64,000 nt of DNA from Frankia alni ACN14a (GCF_000058485.1 NC_008278.1:5884962-5948961); one strand, 5' to 3'. Counted from the first letter of the stretch, positions 41,642 to 51,306 are shown. Notes: generated by a model not told the origin, from the letters alone. Translations and numbers: made by a program.

Positions 41642-43819
41642 ATGACCGAACGGATCCAGATCGGCGCTCTCCAGGTGGCGGCGAGCCTGCACGAGTTCGT
41701 GCAGACCGCCGCCCTGCCCGGCTCGGGCGTCGAGCCCGCGGCCTTCTGGCGGGGCGTCGAGGAGATCTTCACCGCGCTCACGCCCGTCAACCGGGCCCTG
41801 CTCGCCGAGCGCGACGAGCTGCAGAGGAAGATCGACGACTGGCACCGCGCCCGCGCCGGCAGCGGGCACGACGCGCAGGCCTATCACGACTTCCTCGTCG
41901 AGATCGGCTATCTGCGGCCCGAGCCCGAGCCGTTCGAGATCGCGACCGAGAACGTCGACGACGAGATCGCGCTGACCGCCGGTCCGCAGCTCGTCGTGCC
42001 GGTCCTCAACGCCCGGTACGCGCTCAACGCCGCGAACGCCCGCTGGGGCTCGCTGTACGACGCGCTCTACGGCACCGACGCGATCGCCGAGGACGACGGT
42101 GCGCACCGCGACGGGCCCTACAATCCGGTCCGCGGCGCGAAGGTCATCGCCCAGGCGCGGGCGCTGCTCGACGAGGTCGCGCCGCTGCGCGAGGGCGGCC
42201 ACGCCGACGCGGCGCAGTACGCCGTCGTCGACGGCGAGCTGGTCGTCACGCTGACCACCGGTACGACGACCGGCCTCGCCGACCCCTCGGCGCTGCGCGG
42301 CTACACCGGCGCGGCGGCGTCCCCCAGCGGAATCCTGCTGGTCCACCACGGCCTGCATGTCGAGATCCTCATCGACCGCGCCGGTGCGATCGGCGCCGGC
42401 GACCCCGCCGGGGTGCAGGACGTCGTCCTCGAGGCCGCGCTCACCACGATCGTCGACTTCGAGGACTCCATCGCCGCCGTCGATGCCGAGGACAAGGTGG
42501 CGGCCTACGCGAACTGGCTGGCGCTGAACCAGGGCACCCTGACCGCGACGGTGACCAAGGGCGGGTCGTCGTTCGACCGCGCGCTGGCCGCGGACCGGAC
42601 GTTCACCGCGCCGGACGGCGGGCAGATCCTGCTCCCGGGCCGGGCGCTGCTGCTGGTCCGCAACGTCGGGCACCTGATGACCACCGACGCGATCCTCGAC
42701 GCCGACGGCGCGGAGGTGTTCGAGGGCATCCTCGACGCGATCATCACGTCCCTGGCGGCGCTGCCGAGCCTGCGCGCGGACGCGGCCCGGCGCAACAGCC
42801 GCACCGGTTCGATCTACATCGTCAAGCCGAAGATGCACGGCCCGGCCGAGGCCGCCCTCACCGTCGACCTGTTCACCCGGGTCGAGAAGCTGCTCGGCCT
42901 GCCCGCCGACACCCTCAAGATCGGGATCATGGACGAGGAACGCCGCACCACGGTGAACCTCGCCGCGTCGATCGAGGCGGCGCGGCGGCGGGTGGTGTTC
43001 ATCAACACCGGCTTCCTGGACCGGTCCGGCGACGAGATCCACACCTCCTTCGAGGCCGGGCCGATGGTGCGCAAGGCCGACATGAAGACGCAGACCTGGA
43101 TCACCACCTACGAGAACAACAACGTCGACCAGGGGCTGGCGGCCGGCATGTCGGGGCGCGCACAGATCGGCAAGGGCATGTGGGCGATGCCCGACCTGAT
43201 GGCAGACATGCTGACCCAGAAGATCGGCCAGCTCCGGGCCGGCGCGACGACGGCCTGGGTGCCCTCCCCCACCGCGGCGACCCTGCACGCGCTGCACTAC
43301 CACCAGGTCGACGTCTTCGCCCGCCAGCGCGAGCTGGCCGAACGGCCCCGCGCGGACCTGGCCGACATCCTGCGGATCCCGCTGGGTGACCCGAGCGCGT
43401 GGAGCGCCGAGGACCGCCAGCAGGAGATCGACAACAACGCGCAGTCGATCCTGGGTTACGTCGTGCGCTGGATCGACCAGGGCATCGGCTGCTCGAAGGT
43501 GCCCGACATCCACGACGTCGCGCTGATGGAGGACCGCGCGACCCTGCGGATCTCCAGCCAGCTCATGGCCAACTGGCTGCGCCACGGCGTCGTCACCCCG
43601 GAGCAGGTGCACGCCAGCCTCCAGCGGATGGCCGCCGTCGTCGACAAGCAGAACGCCGACGACCCGGCCTACCGGCCGATGGCCCCGGACTTCGACGGTG
43701 TCGCCTTCCGCTGCGCCACCAGCCTCGTCTTCGACGGCGCCCGGCAGCCCAACGGCTACACCGAGCCGATCCTGCACGCCCATCGCCGGGAGGCGAAGGC
43801 GCTGGCCGCGAGCCTGTGA
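41642..43819 (+). CDS. glcB: malate synthase G
   Basis: A 725-residue enzyme, the usual length for this class, condensing glyoxylate with acetyl-CoA to malate. Recognised blocks: [79 protein letters not shown] and [17 protein letters not shown]. With the GlcD-like oxidase it forms a glycolate-to-malate route, likely under the divergent IclR. Confidence 0.97.
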   Translation: MTERIQIGALQVAASLHEFVQTAALPGSGVEPAAFWRGVEEIFTALTPVNRALLAERDELQRKIDDWHRARAGSGHDAQAYHDFLVEIGYLRPEPEPFEIATENVDDEIALTAGPQLVVPVLNARYALNAANARWGSLYDALYGTDAIAEDDGAHRDGPYNPVRGAKVIAQARALLDEVAPLREGGHADAAQYAVVDGELVVTLTTGTTTGLADPSALRGYTGAAASPSGILLVHHGLHVEILIDRAGAIGAGDPAGVQDVVLEAALTTIVDFEDSIAAVDAEDKVAAYANWLALNQGTLTATVTKGGSSFDRALAADRTFTAPDGGQILLPGRALLLVRNVGHLMTTDAILDADGAEVFEGILDAIITSLAALPSLRADAARRNSRTGSIYIVKPKMHGPAEAALTVDLFTRVEKLLGLPADTLKIGIMDEERRTTVNLAASIEAARRRVVFINTGFLDRSGDEIHTSFEAGPMVRKADMKTQTWITTYENNNVDQGLAAGMSGRAQIGKGMWAMPDLMADMLTQKIGQLRAGATTAWVPSPTAATLHALHYHQVDVFARQRELAERPRADLADILRIPLGDPSAWSAEDRQQEIDNNAQSILGYVVRWIDQGIGCSKVPDIHDVALMEDRATLRISSQLMANWLRHGVVTPEQVHASLQRMAAVVDKQNADDPAYRPMAPDFDGVAFRCATSLVFDGARQPNGYTEPILHAHRREAKALAASL

Positions 43820-43883
43820 CGCCCTGACGTGTGACGCTGGCGGTAAGGGAGACTTGGACGACTATGGGCAGGGTGGTGTGGTC

Positions 43884-45032
43884 ATGCGGGATGCAGTGAT
43901 CGTCGAAGCGGTGCGCTCGCCGGTGGGCAAGCGGAACGGGGCGCTGGCCGGGGTCCATCCCGGCGATCTGTCGGCGCACGTCCTGACGGAGCTCGCCGCC
44001 CGCAGCGGGATCGATCCCGGGCTGGTCGACGACGTCGTGTGGGGGGTCGTCTCGCAGGTCGGCGAGCAGGCCCTCGACGTCGCCCGCACCGCGGTGATCA
44101 CCGCCGGGTGGCCGGAGCACGTGCCGGGGACGACCGTCGACCGGCAGTGCGGCTCGTCGCAGCAGGCAGTCCACTTCGCCGCCGCCGGGCTCATCGCCGG
44201 GCACTACGACGTGGTCGTGGCGGGCGGCGTCGAGTCGATGACCCGGGTGCCGATGGGGTCCGCGGTCGGCGACGCCAAGCCGCATCCGGCCAGGTTCATC
44301 GAGTACTGCGGCGGGGTGCGCCCGAATCAGGGCGTCGGCGCCGAGATGATCGCCGAGAAGTGGGGCTTCTCGCGGACCGACTGCGACGAGTTCTCCCTCG
44401 CCAGCCACGCGCGGGCGGCGGCGGCCCAGGACGCCGGCCGCTTCGACGCGCAGATCGCCCCGCTCGACCTGCCGGGCGGCGGCGTGTTCACCGCCGACGA
44501 GGGCATCCGCCGCGGCGGCACCGTCGAGACCCTCGGCAAGCTCAAGACCGTGTTCCGCCCGGACGGTGGCGTCGTCACGGCCGGCAACGCCTCGCAGATC
44601 TCCGACGGTTCCGCCGCCCTGCTCCTGACGACCAGCGAGAAGGCCGCTGAGCTCGGGCTCACCCCGATCGCCCGGGTGCACACCGCCGTCGTCGTCGGCT
44701 CCGATCCCGTCATGATGCTGACCGGTCCCATCCCGGCCACCCACAAGGCGCTGGCGCGCAGCGGCCTGTCCCTCGGCGACATCGGCGCGTTCGAGGTCAA
44801 CGAGGCGTTCGCGCCGGTCCCGCTGGCGTGGCTGGCCGAGTTCGGCGCCGACCCCGCGACGGTCAACCCCAACGGCGGCGCGATCGCCCTCGGCCACCCC
44901 CTGGGCGGATCGGGCGCACGGATCATGACCACGCTCGTCCACCACCTGCGCGACAACGGCATCCGGTACGGCCTGCAGACCATGTGCGAGGGCGGCGGTC
45001 AGGCCAACGCCACCATCCTCGAGCTGCTCTGA
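43884..45032 (+). CDS. thiolase (acetyl-CoA acetyltransferase family)
   Basis: A 382-residue thiolase. Nucleophile Cys in TVDRQCGSSQQAVHFAA (about 89), NEAFAPV, GGAIALGHPLGGSGARI (His) and MCEGGGQANATI (second Cys). Cytosolic; cleaves or forms beta-ketoacyl-CoA. ATG at 43884 follows GGGTGG. It likely works with the downstream enoyl-CoA hydratase in fatty-acid or steroid-type degradation. Confidence 0.93.
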   Translation: MRDAVIVEAVRSPVGKRNGALAGVHPGDLSAHVLTELAARSGIDPGLVDDVVWGVVSQVGEQALDVARTAVITAGWPEHVPGTTVDRQCGSSQQAVHFAAAGLIAGHYDVVVAGGVESMTRVPMGSAVGDAKPHPARFIEYCGGVRPNQGVGAEMIAEKWGFSRTDCDEFSLASHARAAAAQDAGRFDAQIAPLDLPGGGVFTADEGIRRGGTVETLGKLKTVFRPDGGVVTAGNASQISDGSAALLLTTSEKAAELGLTPIARVHTAVVVGSDPVMMLTGPIPATHKALARSGLSLGDIGAFEVNEAFAPVPLAWLAEFGADPATVNPNGGAIALGHPLGGSGARIMTTLVHHLRDNGIRYGLQTMCEGGGQANATILELL

Positions 45033-45069
45033 CCCTGGAGCTGCTCTGACCCTGGAGCTGCTCTGAGCC
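45021..45069 (+). repeat. 17-bp tandem repeat over the thiolase stop codon
   Basis: GAGCTGCTCTGACCCTG occurs at 45021-45037 and 45038-45054, then 15 more bases starting with the same unit. Each copy encodes the terminal Glu-Leu-Leu-stop, so copies beyond the first are untranslated. Confidence 0.85.
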
Positions 45070-45130
45070 GCGGGCGACTGCGGCCGGCTCCCAACCCCCC
45101 TTTCCGTCCTCACGAAGTGGAACAGTCCCA

Positions 45131-45919
45131 GTGGTAGACGACGCCCACGACCTGCTGCGTTACGAGTCGGTCGGCCCGATCCGGGTCATCACGCTGAACG
45201 ACCCCGACAAGCTCAACCCGATGACCGACGCGCTGCACGAGGCGCTCACCGACGTCTGGGTGAAGGTCATGCGCGACCGCGAGGTCCGCGCCGTCGTGCT
45301 CACCGGCGCCGGGCGCGCCTTCTCCGCCGGCGGCGACGTGCCGGGCTTCCTGGCCTGCGTCGAGGACCTCGACCACCGCCGGTCCAACATGCGCACCGCC
45401 CGGCTGCTGGTCGACCACATCCTCGGCTGCCACGTGCCGGTGATCGCCGCGGTGAACGGCCCGGCGGTCGGCCTCGGCTGCAGCATCGCGGTGTCCTGCG
45501 ACATCGTGCTGATGTCGGAGAAGGCCTACCTGGCCGACACCCACGTCAACGTCGGCCTCGTCGCCGGCGACGGCGGCGTGGTGACCTGGCCGTTCATGAT
45601 GAGCCTGCTCAAGGCCAAGGAGTACCTGTTCACCGGCGAGCGGATCCCGGCCGCCACCGCCGTCGAGCTGGGCCTGGCCAACCGGGTCGTGGCGCACGAC
45701 AAGCTGCTGGACGAGGCGATGGCGCTGGCGGAGAAGCTGGCCGGGCAGCCCGCCCAGGCGCTGCAGGAGACCAAGCGCTCCCTCAACCTGCACCTGCAGC
45801 ACGCCGCCCTGAAGGTGCTGCCCTACGCCCTGTCGACCGAGAGCGAGTCCTTCTCCTCACCGGAGGTCGCCGAGCGGGCCCGCGCCTTCGCGGCCCGCTC
45901 CAGCAACGGCAAGGGCTGA
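45131..45919 (+). CDS. enoyl-CoA hydratase/isomerase family protein
   Basis: A 262-residue crotonase-fold protein: ITLNDPDKLNPM, VVLTGAGRAFSAGGDVPGFL (oxyanion region), NGPAVGLGCSIAVSCDIVLM and FTGERIPAATAVELGLANRV. The first glutamate of classic hydratases is not clearly present (site reads LADTHVNVGLVAGDGG), so isomerase-like or other chemistry is possible. GTG at 45131. Follows thiolase in one direction. Confidence 0.88.
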   Translation: MVDDAHDLLRYESVGPIRVITLNDPDKLNPMTDALHEALTDVWVKVMRDREVRAVVLTGAGRAFSAGGDVPGFLACVEDLDHRRSNMRTARLLVDHILGCHVPVIAAVNGPAVGLGCSIAVSCDIVLMSEKAYLADTHVNVGLVAGDGGVVTWPFMMSLLKAKEYLFTGERIPAATAVELGLANRVVAHDKLLDEAMALAEKLAGQPAQALQETKRSLNLHLQHAALKVLPYALSTESESFSSPEVAERARAFAARSSNGKG

Positions 45920-45989
45920 TCCACTCGAATCCCGGCGGGCGGGTTCCTGAAACGGCTGCGGCCAGAACAGGAGCTCGGCCGCGCGGGGT

Positions 45990-46829
45990 TCACGCGCCGT
46001 GGGTGCGGGTGGCGCGCCAGCCGAACGCGAGCAGGCCGGTGGCGAGTACGAGCAGGGTGATCAGGAAAGTGACCTGCAGCGGCCAGAACTGGCTCGCGGG
46101 GTGGTAGCTGCTGTTGCCGTGGATGATCCAGCCGTCGCGGGGGACGCTCGGCCGGGGCCCGGTGGTGTGGCTGGTGGGTGTGAGTGTCTGGACGGCCCGA
46201 CCGGTGCACAGCAGGAGTACGAGGAACCCGACCAGCGCGATGCCGACGGCGGGCAGGGTGCGTCGTAGCCAGGCGCCGGCGGCGACGGCGAGGGCGAAGG
46301 ACAGCAGGATCTCCCCCACCGGGGCGAGGCCGACGGAGAAGAACCACGGCCAGCGTGAGCTGGTGAGGCCGCCTTCGGTGAGGGGGCGCTGGAGCCGGTC
46401 GTTGGCGAGGCCGGCGATGAGCCCGGTGAGGGCGAGCACGGCGGCGGCGGTGAGTACCTTCGCCGTGTACCAACGCCGTCGGGGCACGGACTGGGTCCAG
46501 GCGGCGAGGTGGGTGCGTTGCTCGAACTCGCGGGCGACCAGGGGTGCGCCGACCAGGGCGCCGATGACCGCGACGACCAGCGGGACGCCGAGCTCGAACA
46601 GGGGTATCGCGTAGTTGAAGTCCGGGCCGAACCCCTCGAGTCCCGCGCAGCCGGAGCCGTGCAGTTCGCTCGGGTCCTGGCCCCGGCCGATGCAGCCGGC
46701 GGCCCGGAACGGCGCGAGCGTGTGGGAGGCGTGCAGCCCGACCCGGAGCATGAGGGCGCACAGGGCCGCGACGGTGAGCGCGGCCCACAGCGCCTGCCCG
46801 CGGTGCTGCCGCCAGGCGAACCAGGTCAT
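45990..46829 (-). CDS. ABC transporter permease
   Basis: A 279-residue protein with six or so hydrophobic segments (VAALCALMLRVGLHA; LGVPLVVAVIGALVGAPLVA; VLALTGLIAGLA; ILLSFALAVAAG; LVGFLVLLLCTG; FLITLLVLATGLLAFGW). VAREFEQRTHLAAWTQSV is typical of ABC-2-type permeases next to YtrA regulators. It belongs to the ATPase/GntR operon on the same strand but is now separated from the ATPase by a TnpB remnant. Confidence 0.82.
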   Translation of the reverse strand: MTWFAWRQHRGQALWAALTVAALCALMLRVGLHASHTLAPFRAAGCIGRGQDPSELHGSGCAGLEGFGPDFNYAIPLFELGVPLVVAVIGALVGAPLVAREFEQRTHLAAWTQSVPRRRWYTAKVLTAAAVLALTGLIAGLANDRLQRPLTEGGLTSSRWPWFFSVGLAPVGEILLSFALAVAAGAWLRRTLPAVGIALVGFLVLLLCTGRAVQTLTPTSHTTGPRPSVPRDGWIIHGNSSYHPASQFWPLQVTFLITLLVLATGLLAFGWRATRTHGA

Positions 46830-46848
46830 CGGGACTGCGGCAGGGAGA

Positions 46849-47336
46849 CCCCGCCGTTCACGGCGGGGAGGAAACGCCGCTCCATCTCGTCCATCGATCG
46901 ATATCCCTTTCGTAGAATGGAGGCATGTCCCGTTACCGGCTCCATCCGACCGCCGAACAGGCGGCTGTGATGGAGGACCATTGCGGGCATGCGCAGTACG
47001 TGTGGAACCTCGCCGTGGAACAGCAGTCGTGGTATCGGCCGGCGGCTCGGGAAGCCCACCGGCACAAGGACTGGGTCGAGAAGACCAGCACCAGCCTTGC
47101 CCGCCGGCACGACCTGATCCGCATCGAGGATCTGCCTATCGGGCATATGACCCGTTCGGCGCGGGGGATCATCGCCGAACCGGGACGGAACGTGCGGCAG
47201 AAAGCCGGGCTGAACCGGAGCATCGAGGCGACGGCACCAGCCGGCCGGTGAACCGCGAACCTCAACACTGCGCACCCCCTCTCTCGGTGGATGTGTAGGA
47301 GTTGGAATCCCCCGCGTTCACGGGGAGGATGTCAAG
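46849..47336 (+). mobile_element. decayed IS605/IS1341-type element
   Basis: A hairpin CCCCGCCG-TTCA-CGGCGGGG (46849-46868) at the left and CCCCG-CGTTCA-CGGGG then AGGATGTCAAG (47310-47336) at the right flank a broken tnpB. The element sits between the ATPase stop and permease start of one operon; the ATPase stop codon lies in the right-end sequence. Confidence 0.7.
46925..47299 (+). pseudogene. tnpB: TnpB (IS605 OrfB) pseudogene
   Basis: The N-terminus YRLHPTAEQAAVMEDHCGH and YVWNLAVEQQSWYRP is typical TnpB, but it jumps after about 46 residues to KDWVEKTSTSLARRHDLIRI and MTRSARGIIAEPGRNVRQKA, the middle of the protein. The frame stops at 47251, while a C-terminal tail (REPQHCAPPLSVDV) runs on in another frame to 47298. 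The zinc and catalytic regions are lost, so it is dead. Any guide-RNA end would lie at the right hairpin. Confidence 0.82.
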
Positions 47337-48201
47337 TCAGTGCCTCCTGCGGGGTGTGGCGGGCGTCGTCGAGGTAGCCGAGCACCAGTTCGTCGAAGGT
47401 GGGCTGGGATTCGTCGAGGCCCGGTCCGGCGACGGCGGCCGGGTCGGAGCGGACCAGCGCGGTGGTCCGCCCAGCGGTGCTCCGCGCGCTGATGACCGAC
47501 CACCCGCCGGCCTGCGGCCAGTCGGCCGGCCCGGAGACGACCCGGTGGTCCTGCCGCAGGTCGTCGAGGTCGCCGGCGAGGCGCACCCGGCCGCCGCGCA
47601 GCACGATGAGGTAGTCGCAGATGCGTTCCAGTTCGGCCACGACGTGGGAGGAGAACACCACGGCGACGCCGGTCTCGGTGCACGCGGCGAGCATCGAGGC
47701 CAGGAAGTCCCGTCGGGCGAGCGGGTCGAGGTTGGCCAACGGCTCGTCGAGCAGCAGCAGGTCCGGCCGTTTGGCCAGGACCAGGGTGAGCGCGACCTGG
47801 GCGCGTTGCCCGCCGGACAGGGTGTGGATCCGGGCGCGTGGCGGGATGTCGAGCCGCCCGATCCGGCCGGCCGCCAGCACCGCGTCGAAGCGGGGGTTGA
47901 GGTGCCGACCCGCATCGAGGAGGTCGGCGACCCGCAGGCGCGGCCACAGCGGCGCGTCCTGGGCGACGAAACCGATCCGCGCGAGCTGGCGGGCCGGGGC
48001 GAGGCCGGCGACGTGGACCGTTCCCGCGCTGGGGGGCAGCAGCCCCGCGGCCAGGTGCAGCAGGGTGGTCTTTCCGGAGCCGTTGGGGCCGACCAGCGCC
48101 ACCACCCGTCCGGCGGGCACGTCGACGGTGCACTCGCGCAGCCCCCACGTGCTGCGTCCGTAACGGCGTCCCAACCCGTCCGCGCGCAACACGGTCGTCA
48201 T
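47332..48201 (-). CDS. ABC transporter ATPase
   Basis: A 289-residue ATPase with Walker A GPNGSGKTT, signature LSGGQRAQVAL, and Walker B DLLLLDEP, then SSHVVAELERICDYL for the H-loop. It powers a small-molecule or peptide export permease (45990-46829). ATG overlaps the upstream gntR stop by four bases. The C-terminal end PQEALT lies at the edge of the IS remnant, so the native end may have been changed. Confidence 0.9.
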   Translation of the reverse strand: MTTVLRADGLGRRYGRSTWGLRECTVDVPAGRVVALVGPNGSGKTTLLHLAAGLLPPSAGTVHVAGLAPARQLARIGFVAQDAPLWPRLRVADLLDAGRHLNPRFDAVLAAGRIGRLDIPPRARIHTLSGGQRAQVALTLVLAKRPDLLLLDEPLANLDPLARRDFLASMLAACTETGVAVVFSSHVVAELERICDYLIVLRGGRVRLAGDLDDLRQDHRVVSGPADWPQAGGWSVISARSTAGRTTALVRSDPAAVAGPGLDESQPTFDELVLGYLDDARHTPQEALT

Positions 48202-48608
48202 GCGGCACCTCCGGCGCTGCGGTGGACGGCGGCACCGGTGCCCGGCTCGTCCAGCGCGACGGCGACCAGCGCCCGGATCTGTTCGGCGGACAGCCCCTCC
48301 TGCCTGGCCCGCCGGACCCAGCGGACCAGCGCGGCCAGCAGCGCGGGCGGCGCCTCCAGCGGCGGCGTCGGTGGCGCGGACGCGACGAAGGTCCCCACGC
48401 CCTGGCGGCGCACCACGATCCCCCCATGCTCCAGCTCGCCGTAGGCCTTCACCACCGTGTTCGGGTTGACCGCGAGCGCCTCCACCACCTCCTTCACCGT
48501 CGGGAGCTGCTCGCCCGGCTTCAGCCGGCCGAGCATGACGTCCCGGCGCACCTGCTGCACGAGCTGCCGGTAGATCGGCACGCCGGATCCGGCGTCGAGA
48601 CGAAACAT
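48198..48608 (-). CDS. GntR-family regulator, YtrA subfamily
   Basis: A 136-residue protein: SGVPIYRQLVQQVRRDVMLG, LPTVKEVVEALAVNPNTVVK and GIVVRRQGVGTFVAS form the winged helix; the short C-terminus is of YtrA type. ATG at 48608 has AGGAG five bases upstream; the GTG two codons earlier touches the Shine-Dalgarno. It opens an operon with the ABC ATPase and permease and probably represses it through the palindromes at 48627-48651. Confidence 0.88.
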   Translation of the reverse strand: MFRLDAGSGVPIYRQLVQQVRRDVMLGRLKPGEQLPTVKEVVEALAVNPNTVVKAYGELEHGGIVVRRQGVGTFVASAPPTPPLEAPPALLAALVRWVRRARQEGLSAEQIRALVAVALDEPGTGAAVHRSAGGAA

Positions 48609-48626
48609 ACTCACTCCTAGATCACG

Positions 48627-48651
48627 GGTCTACTAGTAGACTAGTGGTCTA
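48627..48651. promoter_or_regulatory. overlapping palindromes upstream of gntR
   Basis: TCTACTAGTAGA (48629-48640, perfect) overlaps TAGAC-TAGTG-GTCTA (48637-48651, perfect arms). They lie 19 bp upstream of the gntR start and match YtrA-type operators in general form. Confidence 0.75.
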
Positions 48652-48740
48652 AGGGTTGGCGATGCAATACCGGCAGCGCGGCGCGCGCGCAGCGGCGCGA
48701 GAGCCCCGGTTCGCCGAGACGACGCTTGCGGACCGTCTCG

Positions 48741-49310
48741 CTAGGCCGCGGGGCCGAGGGCGGCGTCGACGATGCGATCGGCGAAGGCGCGGTCGACGGG
48801 GGCGCGTTGGATCGTCACCCGGAAGATCAGCGGGCCGAGGATCTGGGCGAGCAGCTCGTCGTTGTCGCGTTCCGCCACCGTCTCGCCGGCGGCGACCGCC
48901 CGGTCGATCGCGCCGCGCAGCAGTGACGAGATGCGCCGCAGCAGATCATCCCGGAGTGCGGCCACGGCCGGGTTCTGGTCGGCGGTGGCGATGACGGTCG
49001 TGAGGAACTGCCGCGCGACCGGCTGGGCCAGATCGGCCGCGGACCGGATCAGCTCGCGGCTGAGCCACTCTCGCAGGGGGCCTTCGCCGGCGCGCAGCAG
49101 CGGCTGCTCGGTGATTGTCATGGCCTCGGTGACCAGGTCGATCTGGCGCGGCCAGTGCCGGTAGATCGTGGCACGGCCCACCTCGGCCCGCTGCGCCACG
49201 CGCTGGTGCGTCAGCGCCGCGGGCCCCTCCTCCTCGAACAGCGACCGCACGGCCTCACGCACCGCGGCGCGGGTGCGGGCGATCCGGGCGTCCTCGACCG
49301 TCGTCTCCAC
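48741..49310 (-). CDS. TetR-family regulator of the P450 operon
   Basis: A 189-residue regulator: TRAAVREAVRSLFEEEGPAA, LTHQRVAQRAEVGRATIYRH and WPRQIDLVTEAM form the helix-turn-helix. The GTG at 49310 gives a normal start; the frame runs on to 49370 through the operator region. It is divergent from the P450 operon. Two palindromes lie between and most likely bind it. Confidence 0.85.
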   Translation of the reverse strand: METTVEDARIARTRAAVREAVRSLFEEEGPAALTHQRVAQRAEVGRATIYRHWPRQIDLVTEAMTITEQPLLRAGEGPLREWLSRELIRSAADLAQPVARQFLTTVIATADQNPAVAALRDDLLRRISSLLRGAIDRAVAAGETVAERDNDELLAQILGPLIFRVTIQRAPVDRAFADRIVDAALGPAA

Positions 49311-49324
49311 GGCTCGAAATTCTA

Positions 49325-49369
49325 TGAGACACCTTGACTCACAAAAGAGATATGAGGCACTCTGCCTCA
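49325..49369. promoter_or_regulatory. two TetR operator-like palindromes
   Basis: TGAGGC-ACTCT-GCCTCA (49353-49369) is perfect; TGAG-9-CTCA (49325-49341) is a weaker copy with the same span, 28 bp away. They sit between the divergent tetR and P450 genes. Confidence 0.75.
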
Positions 49370-49429
49370 CACGCCTGGAATGAGTCGTGGGTCACACGGC
49401 GCGCCGGTGAACGAGTCGAGGGGACAGCG

Positions 49430-50656
49430 ATGACCGACGACCGCAACAACGAGAAAGTCACACTCAGCAATCTTCCGATCGCACGGGATCGGGACGCGGC
49501 CTGGCGTCAGCTGCGCGAGCACGGCCGCACAGTGCTCCTCGACGGCGGCCTCGCGGCGACCGACGTCGAGACCGTCGAGACCGTGTTACGGCAGCCGGCG
49601 ATCTTTTCGTCGAAGAAGGCGTTCGACGTCCTCGGCAGCCCACTGCCGCTCGTGCCCATCGCGTTCGACCCGCCCGACCAGACCCGCTACCGGCGCATTC
49701 TCCAGCCGTTCTTCAGCCCGCGGGCCATCCGACCGCTGGAGGACGAGCTGCGCCGGCAGATCGTCGAGATCGTCGAGCCGTTGGTGCGGCGCGGGTCGTG
49801 CGAATACGTCTCCGAGGTGGCGGGAATCTTCCCGGTCCAGGTGTTCCTGACGCTGTTCGGGTTGCCGCTGGAAATGCGCGACCAGTTCATCGAGTGGAAG
49901 GACGCCATCCTCGGGCTCTCCGATCCTTCCGGCAACACCGCCCTCGACGAGGCCGCGACCGAGGCCGCCATGGCCACGGCGCTGGGGCTGTTCAGCTACC
50001 TGGCCGACCTCGTCCCGGCGCGCCGCGGGGTCGCGGGCGACGACGTCCTGAGCCAGCTTCTCTGCCTGGAGGGCGACGAGGCCCTCACCGACGAGGAGGC
50101 CGTCGGCCTGTGCTTCCTGTTCGTCCTGGCGGGCCTGGACACCGTCGTCGACGCGCTCAGCTTCGGCACGGACCGGCTGATCCGCAACCCGGACCGGCGC
50201 CGCGAGATCGTCGACGATCCCGCGCTCATCCCGGCCGCGATCGAGGAGCTCCTGCGCCTCGACCCGCCCGCGCCGTTCGTGCCGCGGGTGACCACCGAAC
50301 AGACGGTGCTCGACGGCCGGACGCTGCCCGCGGGCACCCGGGTCACCACCAACCTCGCCGCCGCGAACCGGGACCCCGCCCGCCATCCCGACCCCTACAC
50401 GGTGAACTTCCACCGCGGCGAGAGCCCGCACCTGAGCTTCGGCGCCGGGGTGCACCGCTGCCTGGGATCGCACCTGGCGCGGTTGGAGATGCGGCTGGTG
50501 TTCGAGGAGTGGCACCGGCTGATCCCCGACTACGACCTCGCCCCGGGTGCGTCGCCGCAGGTGAAGTGGCCGCGCGGCACACTCGGGCTGGACGCTCTGC
50601 CGCTGGTCTTCCCCGCGTCGGCGCCGGCCGCCGGGGCGGGTGGGCAGGCGTCATGA
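49430..50656 (+). CDS. cytochrome P450
   Basis: A 408-residue P450: I-helix FVLAGLDTVVDAL, EELLR (ExxR), and heme loop FGAGVHRCLG. It hydroxylates an unknown substrate with external redox partners; no ferredoxin gene is near. ATG at 49430 has GAGGGG upstream. It opens an operon of five genes with the SnoaL-like, redoxin and kinase genes. Confidence 0.95.
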   Translation: MTDDRNNEKVTLSNLPIARDRDAAWRQLREHGRTVLLDGGLAATDVETVETVLRQPAIFSSKKAFDVLGSPLPLVPIAFDPPDQTRYRRILQPFFSPRAIRPLEDELRRQIVEIVEPLVRRGSCEYVSEVAGIFPVQVFLTLFGLPLEMRDQFIEWKDAILGLSDPSGNTALDEAATEAAMATALGLFSYLADLVPARRGVAGDDVLSQLLCLEGDEALTDEEAVGLCFLFVLAGLDTVVDALSFGTDRLIRNPDRRREIVDDPALIPAAIEELLRLDPPAPFVPRVTTEQTVLDGRTLPAGTRVTTNLAAANRDPARHPDPYTVNFHRGESPHLSFGAGVHRCLGSHLARLEMRLVFEEWHRLIPDYDLAPGASPQVKWPRGTLGLDALPLVFPASAPAAGAGGQAS

Positions 50657-50862
50657 GACCGGAGGAGAGACGACGCAAGATAGGCCGAAGAGTTCATTTA
50701 TCAACCTGATCCTTGCGGTTCGTCGGGGGCGGTGGTTATGGTTCGCCCGGGCCTGCCCGGAGGATCCCGCTGCCCCCGGACGCCTCGCCGGAGACCTCGC
50801 GCGAAGGCCCAGCAGCTGCCGACCCAGCGGGCCGACCCGACCCCGAGGAGGGCTCCCCGCCC

Positions 50863-51306
50863 ATGGGTACACGGCAGGAAGCACCCGTCCGCGAACTCCT
50901 TCGTCTGTTCGACGAGGGCGACTTCGTCGGCAACATGGACCGGCTACTGGCCCAGTTCGCCGAGGACGCGACGTACCAGATGAGCGTGCCCGGCCGGGAG
51001 GCGCTGCGAGGTCGGGAGCTCATCGCCACCGAGCTCGCCCGGCAGGCGGGCGACTACTCCGACTGCGTCTGCGAGATCCTCACCGTGGTCAGCGACGACC
51101 GGCACGTCGTCACCGAACGGATCGACCATGTGACGATGCTGCATGACGGCACGCGGGTGTCGAACCCACTGCTCGCCATCTTCGAGGTGAACGACGACGG
51201 CCTCATCGTCGCGTGGCGCGAGTACTGGGACGCCCTGTCGCTGTCGCACCGCATGGGCGTCGACCCCGGGACCATGCTCGGCCTGATGGGACTGGAGACG
51301 GCGTGA
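50863..51306 (+). CDS. SnoaL/NTF2-like protein
   Basis: A 147-residue NTF2-fold protein: RELLRLFDEGDFVGNMDRLL, DYSDCVCEILTVVSDDRHVV and WREYWDALSLSHRMG. Such proteins include limonene epoxide hydrolases and small-molecule isomerases. ATG at 50863 has GAGGAGG 12 bases upstream. TGA overlaps the next GTG (GTGA). Fits a role with the P450. Confidence 0.82.
   Translation: MGTRQEAPVRELLRLFDEGDFVGNMDRLLAQFAEDATYQMSVPGREALRGRELIATELARQAGDYSDCVCEILTVVSDDRHVVTERIDHVTMLHDGTRVSNPLLAIFEVNDDGLIVAWREYWDALSLSHRMGVDPGTMLGLMGLETA

Noticed and set aside
40637-43783. Very long open minus-strand frame opposite glcD/glcB
   Set aside because: It is the complement of two genes with clear family motifs; its product has no recognisable motif and is a by-product of high GC and third-base bias.
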